Shown here: in pieces, positions 1-13,789 of the stretch | Numbering within the stretch: position 1 is the stretch's first letter | How the letters are laid out: each line of letters begins with the position of its first letter | NCBI GenBank assembly: GCA_963070105.1 | Contig: OY718806.1 | Location: forward strand, 3,072,865-3,136,864 | DNA from: Litomosoides sigmodontis | Taxonomy: Eukaryota; Nematoda; Chromadorea; Rhabditida; Onchocercidae | Length of the DNA stretch: 64,000 nt | Direction of reading: 5' to 3' | The notes under the pieces: model-generated | What the model saw: the letters and a program-made list of their open reading frames with translations, nothing else | Told to the model about the DNA's origin: nothing | Database searches by the model: none | Program-made: the position numbers and the translations under genes

Positions 1-941
1 GTTCCAATCTTTCAATGGTTAAATTATTATAGTTAACCTATGAAGTATGGTTGCGTTTATTTTCATGATAATTGGCGGTACAGCGGAAGATATCGAATCC
101 TAATGACTTCGCTGAAGTTAATTTTATGAAATATCACTTTGATCCGATGGCAAAAATGCGTCCAGCACATCATACATGCAGGCCTTCTTCATTTCTGTTT
201 TTTAGATACCATTAAAATAAGGGATTTTGATTGAGGAAAAAATTTTAACGAACAAATTATGGCTGATTTCTTTGAATAATAATGGTTTACCAGCAGTATT
301 CACTAAAAGATTATAAATATATCTGCTCTTCAACATTGAAATCATAAAAATGAAAGATATTTTTGTTTCTTCTACCGTCGCCAACCGATCAACCAATCAA
401 TCAATAATCGCATTGAGTATCTCCTTAAGAAAGGGCAGAATTATGAAGTGAGAACAGATAAATAATAATAAGAAACAAATGATACAATAAAAAAATTATA
501 ACTTATATGAACAATAATAATTCACATGTTACATCTAACGGGAACGATAAGTGGCTTAACAAACGTAGTAAATTTTCCAATTAATGTTAATATGAAGAAG
601 AGAAATTCTTAGAAACGATTTTAGTTGGGGAGAAAAAAAACCAACCAACAGCAGAGCAGTGTCACAGATATGAAATTCAATAAAATTAAATGGGCAGAAG
701 TGATATCGATATGAGACAGGTCTGTCAGATGGACTGACATAATACTGTACAACAAAAAAGGAAATGAGGTGAACAAATGTGCGGACATTAATATCATTTC
801 ATTAAACAACAATAAGAACTACTAAATGGAACAAGTAGTGAAATGACTTGAACCGTGATGAATTAATGATTTGTCACCTTCTAGGATAGACAATGGGATT
901 TTCTTCTTTGGTTGTTGTCATTGTTGCTGCTGCCATTGTTG
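1..941. other. Region downstream of egl-15; no gene seen
   Basis: AT-rich sequence after the minus-strand egl-15 stop, so it should hold its 3' UTR. I see no coding exon with supported splice sites and no repeat other than the triplet tract that spills over from the coding end. Confidence 0.5.
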
Positions 942-945
942 TTAT

Positions 946-1001
<56 letters not shown>

Positions 1002-4000
1002 TTGTTGTTGTTGCTGTTGCTGTTGTTGGTGTGAACACAATTCATAAAGGGTTATTTTTCCGCCATTACGTCCGATATGACAAAATTCGGTGACGCCACC
1101 CAAACCTTCTGCACTAGACATTCCGGAGGAGCCACCACGTCCGCTTGAACTCGATTCTATCGAAAATCTTCGTTGCTGGCTACTGCTGTTTGACTTCGAT
1201 ACTGAAGTTTCATTCGGATTTTCTTTATTCACTTTCGTTAATAAACTGAAAATTTTTTGAATATTTTGAACTTTTATATAAAATTTCTCCCATACAAGTG
1301 AACAGAAATAATTATTTATAACAACAACGAATGAATGTTGACGTTAAGCATTTAAAGAGATGGTCGTAAAGAATTCTCAACGAAATTTCTAAAATTCAAA
1401 CAATGACAAACTAACGTGCTTGCTTGACTGACAGTGAAAGCAGATGCAGACCCTTCAAGTGCTGGCTTCATCACATTATCCATATGAGTTGAATCCGCTT
1501 CATAAGCAGTTGAGTCAGAAAAACGAGTATGCCTTAATGGCGGGAAGGGAAATTTTGTCCCTCGTAATTTACCTAAATGATTCAGAAATTTTACAAATAG
1601 AAATGAATAATAAATATAAAATTTGGAAAACATTCTAACAATTCTAACAATTCATCTTCTATTCTGCTCGTCGTGCAAGTTAAGGAGTGCAATTTGCATA
1701 AATCTTTCGTAAATATTTTACCTTTTTCGACAGAAGTTGCCTGCACACCCTCAACATTTACATATTGTGGATTCAGTAAGTTACTGTTACGAGTAATGTC
1801 TTCTCTGTCATTTTTTTCTCCTATAATTTCGGTTTTTTTTTCAGCTTCAGAGTAGGTGCACGGTCCATTACTTAACAAGCGTTTCTTATAGGACATTGGT
1901 GAATCACCCCTCTCATTAGCATCTGAATCTAACAGAGCCGATGTTGCTCCAGCTGACCACAGAGGTGAACCGATCGCACTATCGATGGATACCGTTGCTG
2001 TGCTATTCAAGCTAAGTTCATTGAAAGGCCTAAAATGAATTTGGTTGCAAATTTTATAAAAATTATGAAAGCATATTAGAAAAGAACTCAGTTGCTTTTT
2101 ATTTATCAGCCAAAAATTACAGGGAAAATATTTTTTGGATCAGTTTCTGCACACCCGAAAACGCATAAAAGACAAAGTGTAGAAGTGGAGAAACCTTTCA
2201 TTCTAAAACTTACGACGTATCAGTTATAGGAAATGCAGGACACCTTCTAATAAATGCATGATGTACACCGGATCGACCTTGTTTCTCATACAAAACAGCT
2301 TTTTTGCCAGATAACAAAGGATGGGAGTCGTTATCAAATTCGGAATCTGAGTCAGGATCGACCGGCTAAAATTAACAATTTCACGGATCAAATCACGACT
2401 AGTTAAATTCATGTCTAATGATCATTTTACGGAATGAAAGCTAAAAAGGATAAAAAAGAATTCCGAAGCAATTATATTAAGCCAGTACAGCCATTTAATG
2501 CAATCCATTCTCCAACCAGCAACAACCAATCTCATAATTCAACCTACGATTTACGCGACGTTTTATCACAAAAAGCTCTTATTGAAATCTCTCCTCTCAT
2601 AAACCGTCAGTTTCAACATAGTGAGGGAAAAAACAATACTATGGAAGAAAATAATAAACCAAGTTCTTGAAGTTTAAACGATTTGACGACATAGTGATTT
2701 CAAACGCAAAATACTTAAGACTTACTTCACTTGGACTTATAACAGGTTCCGATAATGGTCGTGCTTTCCTGTGCCTTGTTGGACTCTCCGTTACACGTAA
2801 TGGTAAAGGTGGTGGTGGCGCGATATTTCTGACTTCCTCACTTATATCACTTGCTATGGACTGCACTTCCAGATAATCCTGCAAACTGCTTGCATTATAT
2901 CATATACAATAAGAAAGTTTTAAGTGAAAAGACAATTTTGACTTCTGGTCATCTAAGTCACCTCATGATCTCGAGCTGACTGAGTGAGCATCCAGTCGAA
3001 ATAATCAACCAATGTGTCGAAACTTGGACGATTTTCTGGTTTTTCCTGAAAGTATTCACCTCAAAAATGATATAAATAACTACAACAATTGAATTGCACA
3101 TATGATTATGCATAAAAACTTACCTGCCAACAGGCAACCATTACATCATAAACCTCCTCGGGACAATTATCCGGTGCTTCCATTCGATATCCCTCCTTCA
3201 AACATGAATACAATTGTTGCATTGCGATCGACGGATAAGGTGTGCCACCAAGAGTCATTATTTCCCAAAGTAATATTCCAAATGACCAGCTGGAAAGGGA
3301 AGAAAAATATGTAGCCTTAAAAATTCCTGATCACATAGAAACTGAATGAATGAATTCATGTCACTGATAATATTGATATAAAAGAAAATTAAATGGACAG
3401 TACACATCGCTGTAGATTGTATACACATGAGAATCTAGCGCTTCCAGTGCCATCCATTTAATTGGTAATCGACCATTTCCCTTCTTTCGATAATAATCAT
3501 TGTAATGAACATCGCGCGATAGACCAAAGTCTGATATTTTCATTACAAAGCCATCTGCGACTAGAACGTTTCGTGCAGCCAAATCACGGTGAATTATCTG
3601 TAAGAGATGGTGATGAACGTTTTTCAAAAGCGAGGAAATGCTCAATTTCTTCAAATAATTTATTCAATCAGTGGATGAATTTTGAAAAAGAGGATAATAA
3701 AGTGAAGATGAAACCTTCCGACTGGCCATGAACTCCATTCCTTTGGCTACTTGCCAAGCAAACTGCACAAGATGTCGTTGTGTTAAATGCTTGATAAGCA
3801 CTGGCTGATCATGCGTTGATGTAACAGTTAATTTTCTTTGCAATTTTCGTGGTTCTAAATAATGATCGGTGTTACCACCAACACCATTGCCCAAATTTGC
3901 AGCTTCAGGAACCTGTGAACCGCTGTCTACATCGCGAGGGCGATGAGCTCTCAGAAAATCCCTGAATTAATTAGATAAAAATAATTAGAAGAAAATAATT

Positions 4001-7000
4001 TAAAATATCAGCACTCACGATCTTTTCGTAATTCCGAACGATTGTTGGCAATTATTTAGCAAAACTAATTCACCTCAAATTTCCATGCTTGCATAATTCC
4101 ACGATAACATACAACGGACCGGTGCCAGTGCAACATCCAATCAATCGTAGCAAATTTTCATGATGACCAATTATTTTAAATGTTTCCATTTCACTCACCA
4201 AATCGATTAATTCTTTCTCATGAGCTGATGCTTTTAATTTTTTAACGGCTACCTGCAAAATGTAAGGCATTTCAACATATTTGATGAATTTTTTAAGGAT
4301 AAAAAATTCAAGCAAGGGAAGTAATTCAAAAAGTTCGGGAGCATCAAAGCATCAGCAACCTCCTCCTCTCTCACTTCTCCGTGATTTGCAACTGTTCGCG
4401 CGTTCGGAATCCTTAGCACCGCTTTCCAGACTTCGCCAAATGCTCCTTCGCCCAACATCTCCACAAAATGCAACCTTAAAATCATATGGCTTCAAATTTA
4501 GAAGGCGCAAAGCTCTGGACTTCAAAAACCTTCTTCCTTAAATGTATTTGTATATAAATTGTGACCTGGATCTTTCCACCTCCCAAGCGGGATCAGGAGG
4601 AATTTCATAATCCGATAAAAATGTTAAGTCGCTCGAAAGTCGTGGTCGTCTTGTTGCAGATGTTGCAATTGGTTCTACATGAATTTGATAAGTCGATGGC
4701 ATATCAGACCAACCATCGTTTTCTGGATCAACTGGACGTTTTGTAACAATAACCTGAAAACATCCCACTTAATCCTTTTGTGAAAGACGAAACCAATCTT
4801 CGAAAATCAAACCGGTTTTCAAAATCAATTAATTTATTTGCTTATGTTTTTACCAAAAAATTACAAAGAAAGAAGAGGAGTAGACGAATAGGATGGCAAA
4901 AAGGAAATCACCCGTTTCTTAACCGGACTAACGAATTGCTCCATTTCAGCTATTTGTGCTTTTGAACGTTTTCGAATGCAAAATACATAAAACAGAGTGG
5001 TAGCCAATGTGCAAAAAAGTAAAATAAGAAGAAATACGACGGCTACAATCGATGAGCGCGACCACTTCGCGTCTGGATTTCCCGTTGCAAGTGTCATCGC
5101 GTGGAATTCATTAACTGTTAGAGTTGCATTTGCTATCGCCTCAAATCGATATCAAATTTATTTAGGTATGAATTAAATTACGTTATATATACATATATTT
5201 GCTTCGCTACAGAACCAAGTTATTCGTCTTATCTTACGTCTGAAGGGAAGAAACTTACATGGCCAAGATGATTTCCTGAGACACACGCATACATTCCTTG
5301 GTCGGCCATTGTTACATTTACTATTGTTAACGTTGATGAATCTTGTGATATTTTCGTTACAATCGCATTCTACAGAAAGAGAAAAATTGTCCGACATGAA
5401 AAATGACTTTAAAACGGAAGATTGAAAAACGTAAGGGAAGAGATAGGAAGAGGGCAGCAGAATATGGAATAAAATTAATATTTAAAAGCCTGGCTTCATT
5501 AAAATGTTAATGTAGAAAGGAATGAATATGAACTCAATTAAGGTTTGACAAAGCAATTATTAAGCAACCTCGACCGATTGCATATCTGTATATCGGAAGA
5601 CGTATTTACGATCCGTTTCATTCCAATAATAAATGGAATCATTGGTCATTTCAATACGCATCCAAACGATATGTGGCGTTAGATCTGATATCACCTAAAA
5701 CACAATCCTGGTTTAAAAGTGATGTAAATAAACAACTCTCCTTTTCTTGCAACATTTAATTAGTCTCCATTTCATCAAAAGAAAAAGAAACCAAAAGGTT
5801 TTTTCATTTACCTTGCAAGTGAAATTAACAGTACTGTTAGCATCAACAGTTTGATTTACGAGAATGTTTGGGACAATAATCGGTTTTGAACGCATCCGAT
5901 CAACAACTCTCAATTTGAAAGTTCGTGTTACTGAACCCGCCGAATTGAATGCCTACATCAAACAATAAATAACACCGTGTATGGATTTATTATTAGCTTA
6001 ATAAAGCTTTCAACTTCATTTGCTTAAATGAATTTCGCAAGAACCTCCGATAATTACTGTTTCGAAATGCTTTTAAAAGTTTTTGGAACCTTCTTTTGAT
6101 GTTGCAATCACCTAACCTACTTCACTAACATATCGTTAGCTCATGTAGATAACCGAGTGAAAAGAATGCATCACTTTTCCTCCACGCACAGGACAATATT
6201 TAATTTCAAAAAAAGAAAATTAAAGGGAAAGAATTGATAAAATGATGAAGTTGAAATCAAGCCAAATATTAGTATGTAAATGAATTAAAATTCCGGATAT
6301 CTTGAATACTTTTAAGTGCAGCTACTTAGGACTTCTCCGTATTGAAATTGAATGGAACAATTTGACTTACAATTCACTTACCTCACACGTATAGTCACCT
6401 GAATCTGATTCGGCAACATCTTCTATCTCCAGCGTGTTTTTTCGTAAACGAAACTCAGTTCCTACTGGCCTTCGAACTTCCGTGGTAATTACTTTCTTGT
6501 TATTATTGAACCAAATAACCTAAATTAAAATTTATCTCAGTTCTTTTCTTAACAGATGCGAATCACAATATAAATTCTCTGCAACAAAAGCAAAAGTGAA
6601 GTACCTGCGGTTCTGGTTGTCCTCCGGCTTTGCACTGCAATTTAATTGTTCTTCCAGATGGAGTTATCACTGACGTGTCAGCATCTTCATCACGAACTTT
6701 GAAGTACGGTGGCACTAAAATCTTATCGCAACAATCAATGAAGAGAACAGGAAGTGTTGTTTGAGGATAAAGCATACTAGTTGCAGAGTAAAAATTGTTT
6801 AGAAGAAAACCTTTCTGAAGAGGGAAAATACGCCGAGTAGTAGGACGTGCTGTCCCTGAATTCGTTGCATGTAGGACCGACATTGTTTTTGTTGTGGTTG
6901 TAGATGGTACAGTCGTTGTTACGATCGAGACATGGATTTTTCTCGGTGCAATATCAGGAAGTGGTACTTCACGAAATTCATCCGCACGTGGTTGGTCGTG

Positions 7001-9415
7001 CATTAAGAAGTCAATGGGCGATTTTTCGGGAATTTGCTCCGGAATTTGTGTTTCACTGGAAAAGCTGTCATTGTCGTTCGTCAAAATATCGACATCCTTA
7101 CTTTCTGGATCAGCATCTCGAATACCATCAGTTGCGATGCTTGCATTGATTTCTGGAATTTCTTGTTGCAGTAGTGTTCGTGCTCGAAGACGTTTCTCAG
7201 CAGTATCTAAAGTACTCCAGTCATTCAGTGCTGGTTTAATGGCAGTAATTTTTCGCCGTGTTAACAGGCTCGATAACAAATGACTCACATCCACCCAATT
7301 ATTTGCCACCAACCAATCGAGTAATTTTACCGGATCTGAAAATTTTAGCAAAAAATGACTGGTTTTTTTAAACAGTAGTCAATGAAACATGCTTACCGGA
7401 CAGAACAGCTGTTGCCTGTACGGCACTGGATTGTTGCTGCTGATCATGCATTACGTCACTGGACATTGCGTCATGCAATCCAACTCCTTGCAAAACTTCA
7501 TGCGTATCCACTCCCAGTAACTCATTCCCGCAAGCACCATTCTCACATATTTTTTTCCCTAATGGTTTTCGGATTTTCGATGCATACTTTTTGAATGCTT
7601 CACAACGCTCATCGTTAACCTCAGTCCAATTGATCCCATTCTTTCGATACTCGCCCGTAAGATACCACAAACAGATGCATTTTTCCGGAACGTGTTGAGC
7701 CGGAAATTCATGCATGAGGAAATAATCACAGAAATCTGCAACAATGTCAAACACGTGCCACAGCACTCATGAAACTCATGCAATAATAAAACACGAAAGA
7801 AAAACCGCACCATAGATTTACTAGCAATTATCTGCTTTTTCAGAAATTTGAAATAAAATTTTAAGTTTGACATGCATTGAAGCACTTTTACAGCACATAA
7901 ACATGCAATTTCAGAAGTCCAATAGTATAACTCATTCCAGGAAAGTTATTTCAGGAAAGTTTCCGCATGGAGAACAAATGGGATATCTAACTTTACCGGA
8001 TATACAACTTCACTCTCTTGCCTCTCTCATTTTGAAGTATGCATCGAACTTCAATCATTTTCCAATGAGGGAATACATTCATCATGCAGTTTACTGATGT
8101 GCCAATTAGTATGGTCTTTGCACACATTTACAAGCGTGAAAATCGATTTCTAAGCTTACCAATAATTTCTAGAGTAAAATTACGAAATATAGATCCGGCT
8201 TGATTCCACACTTTACACGCCCAGGAGCCCTACAAATATAAAGTTTGCTTATGAAGAATGTAGATATCGTCGTGGAATGCAGAATAAAATGATAATTAGG
8301 TTGAAATTTAACCTGATCGCTGACTTCTACTCGCCAGTGTTTTTTATTCTCACGAAGCCGTTCATTATTTGCATAGGTCGTGTGGTCCAAAAATTCTCCA
8401 TTTCTGAACCAATGGATCTGAATCGGAAATTCATTAGTTTTTGCAAAAAGGGTGCATTACTTCGCAGTAAAAAATAAACATTTCCTTTGAAGAATTAATC
8501 CTGCAGAACGGATGTTTGATCATTGCGTGTGGCGTGATATGCTTGCATGCCAAGCTACAATCTTATATTTTGAACTTCTAGTGGGAAGCTCATAATGCTT
8601 CTCATTGTTATCGCTTCTACCGTCCAATGAGGCTTTTTAATTTTTGTTGCTCCATTAACTTGCTTATTTTTAAGACATTTGCAAAATATAATTTGAGTAG
8701 TTATTTATGAATTTTGCGGATGATTAGTGGAAAATATACCTTTGGAGCTGGTCTTGCTAGTGCAGTGCATTTGAATATTGCTTTGTCGTTGAGGAATACC
8801 TCATGAACGACTCTTTGATTTTGCTTGAATCGAGGTGGACCGGCTAAAAGAATGTTAAATCTGGACTGGACGTATCAGCAATCGATGTCAGTCCTCATAT
8901 CAACTCAACATGTTTACATCTTTTGTTTGAAAATGGCTTTTCTTCATCTTGCAATACTAAAACTTTTATGATTGTTTCTTAACAAAAACATTGGACATGG
9001 ATAAATAATCAAAACTGATAAACGATAGTGGGTGTTGCATGAGTAAAGTTGATTTATTACCTAGCTTTTTATGAAATTATGGCGGCTGAAATTAAAAAAA
9101 AAATGGTTTCGGCAGATAATGTTGAAAAATTAAACAAAGATAACATGTCAAAGTCATAGCGAGTTTTCACTCGTTTACAGTAATCTATAAATTTGTAAGG
9201 AAAGACGGAACGTTTCATCCACTCTTTTTTACTAATAATAAAAACTATTATGAATGGATCGATATAACAACAATGGTGTTGTGAAGTTTGTCAACAAAAC
9301 GGACAATGTACTTACTTTGCAGCCATGGTCGTAATCCTTTACCAGTATTATGTGTAGGCACAATACCGGTTACAGGTGCTACCAATACTGTTATCAGAAG
9401 TGTCACAGAATGCAT
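942..9415 (-). CDS. egl-15: FGF receptor tyrosine kinase, EGL-15 type
   Basis: Single-pass receptor kinase for FGF ligands at the plasma membrane. Exons (minus): 9415-9316, 8843-8740, 8417-8313, 8229-8160, 7735-7397, 7335-6811, 6714-6605, 6519-6382, 5952-5812, 5694-5569, 5369-5259, 5139-4912, 4753-4566, 4474-4375, 4252-4074, 3961-3715, 3597-3404, 3289-3124, 3045-2962, 2878-2726, 2365-2214, 2029-1722, 1572-1416, 1245-942. All phases agree, giving 1442 residues. Seen: signal peptide at 1-18; Ig1 about 35-126; insert 127-414; Ig2 and Ig3 about 415-640, each ending in a YxC motif; membrane segment near 654-680; kinase about 762-1085 with [26 protein letters not shown] and a YNDYY activation loop; long tail ending in 27 Gln. 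The kinase insert in exon 16 is long. The start is the ATG at 9415, because the frame just upstream opens with TTG after a stop. EGL-15 rather than PDGF/VEGF receptor is chosen from three Ig domains plus the Ig1-Ig2 insert. C. elegans EGL-15 is shorter, so not all exons may be used together. Confidence 0.9.
945..1028 (-). repeat. CAA/CAG tract coding the polyglutamine end of EGL-15
   Basis: 28 codons, 27 Gln and one Arg (CGA), mixed CAA and CAG, directly before the TAA stop. Related GTT/GCT triplets (plus-strand view) continue past the stop to about 904, so the repeat spans the end of the coding region. On the plus strand the same bases give a false poly-Val/Ala frame. Confidence 0.85.
6811..7335 (-). 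other. egl-15: egl-15 insert exon, second of a symmetric pair (175 codons)
   Basis: Phase-1/phase-1 exon. It opens with a helical segment ([17 protein letters not shown]), then runs into an acidic region and a Thr-rich linker before splicing to Ig2 at 6714. The donor is AAAG|GTTTTC. The open frame continues past the donor as far as Ig2, so retention of that 96-nt intron (6810-6715) would also keep the frame. It has no recognised fold. Confidence 0.7.
7397..7735 (-). other. egl-15: egl-15 insert exon, first of a symmetric pair (113 codons)
   Basis: This exon lies between Ig1 and Ig2 and enters and leaves in phase 1, so it can be skipped without a frameshift. It encodes a Cys-containing segment (CICLWYL near its start, CENGACG later) and ends in a Gln/Ser-rich stretch. 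The next exon (7335-6811) has the same phase and is only 61 nt away. C. elegans egl-15 has two mutually exclusive exons (5A/5B) at this position that set ligand use; these two exons are the natural candidates here. That they are alternatives is inferred and not shown by the sequence. Confidence 0.7.
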
Positions 9416-10185
9416 TATTATCAATTCTTCCAACTCTCACAAAGATGCATTGCCGTGCGTAACCAAATAGGTTTCTATGTTTGATAGATATAACAAGTGC
9501 TTTTCCTTAGAAAAATGAATTGCAGTTGCTGAAAAATTATTATCATTGAACAATTTTTTATAAATCTACTTATAATATTCTGTTAGAAAAGCAAGTTATC
9601 GGTGAGCGATAGCCAACAGGAACAAAGCATTAGCTATAAGTATTCGATATGACGCTGTAGATGCTCTCTAGGAAAGTTTTTGTTTCATAACTCATAAATA
9701 TTTTCGCTCCCAATTTTATACATTTCGCCTGATAACTCTTCTGCAACGAATCTTTCGCGATCATTGAAAAAGTTGCTTCGTTATGAGTTCAAAGAGGTCA
9801 GTGTCATCATCACACATGTAAGAATCAGACTGTTCAAACAGTCATACTAATTTTGATTATTGCGATTCAAAAATAACCTATTAATAACTGAAAAAACAAA
9901 ATGCCGCTATTACACAGTTACTATAGAAATAATTGAAATCGTTTTTTGAAGACAATAATGCTCATAGCAATGTAATACAAAGCATGCAACACGCAACTAC
10001 TTGTCGCTTTTTTTAAGCTAATTTTTCTGGATGTTGCACCATCATTTGTCTACGGTGCTGCATTCTATGATTTATTCAATAAACAAAAGAAATAAGAATC
10101 GAAAATTTCCTCATTTAAAAGACTACCTAAATGCATTTCAACTACGCTTCCATTGGTCTAACATGCCGTTCCTGATTTGATGTGT

Positions 10186-10285
10186 TGTCACGTCATTAGA
10201 GGAGTGTGACACACTCATGTCACGTGTTACAGGTGCGTGGTACACTCGTATCACGTTTTAAAGGAGTGTGACGCACTCATACTTT
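10186..10285. repeat. Degenerate GGAGTGTGAC repeat cluster
   Basis: GGAGTGTGACACACTCAT near 10200 recurs as GGAGTGTGACGCACTCAT near 10263, with a weaker copy between them (TGCGTGGTACACTCGTATCACG). Each unit is close to a palindrome around GTGTGAC/CACACTC. It is richer in G+C than its surroundings. It could be a small repeat, a relic of a terminal inverted repeat, or a cluster of factor-binding sites. Confidence 0.6.
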
Positions 10286-10557
10286 AACTTTTCACTCATT
10301 TATAGAGAAGGAGGAAGATGAGCAAAATAACATAAGCATTGGGATATCTCGTAGTGAAAGTACGCTTCTCCAGGAACATCTGCTGCGGAAAGAAGGGGAT
10401 GCGCACGAGTGCGTTCTCATTCCTACAAGCTTTTCAATAATAGCTACTATTTGTGTGCTAACCATTAATAATGAAAGGAAAAAAGTGAAAGAGACGGTAA
10501 TGATATTCTACGAACTGCACACAATATGTAGCACATTTAAAATCATCCCGTAAACGA

Positions 10558-10612
10558 TCTCCCTTTTCCTCTCTACCTCCCTTTCTCTTTCTTTCTCTCT
10601 CTCTCTCTCTCC
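10558..10612. repeat. CT-rich tract with (CT)n
   Basis: Pyrimidine run on the plus strand that ends in about ten CT units. Simple repeat. Confidence 0.8.
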
Positions 10613-12315
10613 TTGATGCATCTGAGATGGGAAATAAGCACAGTACTCTTTATTTGTTCTGGTAAATGTAGAAGGAAATGTCCGAAGACGATTTGATAAA
10701 GTAATTACCATTGGAGAAGAATAATAAGCAAGCAATTTACATTTATGTAAAAATGATAAAAGTAACATAAGAAAGTGTATTTTAAATTATTTGATAATTT
10801 GTTTTTGTTCAACACGATATTAAACAGTTTCACTTTCTCGTTAAAAATGTAAATAAAAAACAAAGAAGTCATTTTGGAATTTCAATCTTCAAAAATGTTT
10901 GCAATTTAGATTAAATAACTAGAAAACAAATGCCTTTTAGTGCAGTGGAACAACAATGAATTAATTTCAACAGATAATTAAGAATCTGTTTTGTTGATAA
11001 TTGGTGTATCGATGAAATAAAATACTATTAAGGACCAAAAAGAACAGAAAAAGCATAACGAAAAGCTTGGCGAAATTTTCCCTCAAAGGTTTCAATGAAC
11101 ATGTACTACAGCTAACGAACAGCAAAACTTCCTGCTAATTCATAGATGATTAGTGGGTGGTGGAAAGTGAAAAACAGTGAGATTACCGCATAAATTATTT
11201 AGCAATACAATGCATCCAAACAGAGACGACGATCTTGAAATGAGATAGGTCGAGAGAAGAGAGGAGTAATTTAGTTGTCGCCACAAATAGCTCGTGATTT
11301 TCGCGCACTGTGATGCATTTTGGACGCGTGCTTATATTTGCTTGAGTTGACTTTTCAGGTATGAGCGTTTCTTGCCTATAGGAAGGAATCCATATAGGTA
11401 ATTGTGTTGGAATCTTCGAAGAAGAAGGAGTGAGCGGAGAAGTTAGTGGTTGTTGAAACCTGTTTTTGTTTTAAAATCAACGGAGACATTCCTTTTTCGC
11501 GCATTCCACTCGCAATGATGGCATTCAACACCATACCTTATAATCAATTCTCTTTTCCCAACCATGGCATTACTCGCAAACGACAAATATAGAATCATCT
11601 TTGGTGATGACGACGATGATCACGGTGATATTTTTCTCGGTACTTTCCCCTTTAATCAAAAAATCCCGTTAAAGTAAACGAATTTCAGGCTTCGAAAAAT
11701 TCTAAAAACTTGAGAATTAATCAACCCGCTTCACTTCTATTCCATTTATTTTTCGCTCAGTTCAATTCAAGTTTGCAAAATAATTGTAAGCAATAATTCT
11801 ATGGAAAATTTTATTCGCCTTAGAATTTCATTTCTTTTTATCAATTGAATACATGTTGATCGCAATTTTCGTCATTTTCCTTCAACTAAAGTGAAACGAA
11901 TGGAAATTAATGGTGAAGAAGTGAGGTGCAATTGAAACCCTTCAGTGGCTACAATAGATTATACCTCCATGTTCAGACACATCATTTCTACAAATTCGGC
12001 AATTTTCATCACAGTAAATGTAAACAGAGCTCCTAAATTTAAGTACGAAATTTCATTACAAATAATAATGATTAAATTACGGACAACTTTTTCATCACTT
12101 CAATTTACAACTACCGATTATTCACTTAGCACTTTGAAAAATGATCAATACATGTGAATTGTCACTGATTTCTAACATTAATTTGATAAGAATAAATTGA
12201 AATGTAAAAGGGCGGAATGAAGTAAGAGCACAGAAATGAGCGAAATTCCTTTTTAAGACCGGTGCACCCAGCACACAGACACCGAACAAGAACACACAGA
12301 CTCAACACACAGACT

Positions 12316-12485
<170 letters not shown>

Positions 12486-13789
12486 ACATGTACACGCGTA
12501 CACACGTACACAGAAGTAGAATTTCGTGATAACATTGTTGATGTGGTGGTGATATCTGCCACGGCATTTGTGGTCGTGGCAGAGGACGCAATACGACGAT
12601 TAATGCTTCTCGACAAATCGCATTTACTTGAAAACCGTTCATTACTGCAAGCGCACATGCATTTATTTATCTGTGCGTCCTTTCCTCTCAATTAAAGTGT
12701 TGTAACAAATGTAATCGGTCGTTGCAATTACTCAATTATTCAGTGATGTTATCACTGATTTGAAGGGATTGCGATCTTTCACCATGGAGAAATGAGTGGA
12801 GGAGGAAGGAGCTGGTGAAGTGAATGAATCATTGTGAAATATTAATTCAGAATTGTCAAAATTTAACCTCAATGTTGAAAATGCAGAGGTGTTGGTTTGC
12901 GGGGGTTCAGGATTGAGAGTTGAATGAATGAATTCTGTATGTCGGAATTCCTTCTACTGCAATTCTAAACATGCGCCGCTTTATCTTTCTCTCGCTTCTT
13001 CGCCTATGAAAAGTTGCTTGACTGGACAAGCAGGAAGATCTGGCAACTTTTTTCCCAATCAACTTTCCCATTACTCCTCGTACAATTGATAGTGTTGCGC
13101 AGATTTATGCATGCAACTATTCGGCAACCTAAATTCATAACAAAATATCAATGATATTATATTGAACAAATAACTGCCTGAGCAGTAAAATTAAATAATT
13201 CAGTTCAAATAAATTAATGGAAGTAAGGATAAAAAGCAACTTTTATATATATATATATGATCGTTCTGTGCAGAAATCAAATTTATTTATCATTTGAAAT
13301 AGTTATTTCAAACATAGTTCCAACTAGCATCTTCAACAATTGCCATTACTTAAGTAATGAAAAAAAAACAATGAATAGGTTGATAGTTTATCAGCAGATA
13401 AGTGATGATCGACCTTTTGGTAATATGCATCAAATTTATTGTTCTAAGAATTGCGTGTTGGAAGTCATTTCCCATCAAACAATCTGTAAAGAATTCAACA
13501 TTTTAAAAAAGTTGACAATTAGAAGGAGTAAACAGGATCAGTGGTTCCCACTATTCATTAGCAATTTGTAAAGATTATAAGCCTTTCACAACTCCTTCCC
13601 TCTATCCATCGTAAAGCTACTGTTCATTTTGCTAAAAGTGCAGTACGAGTGTTCCTTATGTGAGTAAAAAGAAGCTTCGTTTGAATTAATGATCCTTTCT
13701 GTTCCAAGTCTTTTACCAAAATCTTTCCATATCTCAACATCCATCTGAAAAATAAATTCAGCTAACTCTACCCAAACGTGTTGCTTTTT

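Noticed and set aside
893..1093. Plus-strand Val/Ala-rich frame
   Set aside because: It is the reverse reading of the CAA/CAG polyglutamine tract of egl-15.
9416..9433. In-frame extension of the egl-15 start to 9433
   Set aside because: The codon there is TTG; the first ATG is at 9415 and directly starts a good signal peptide.
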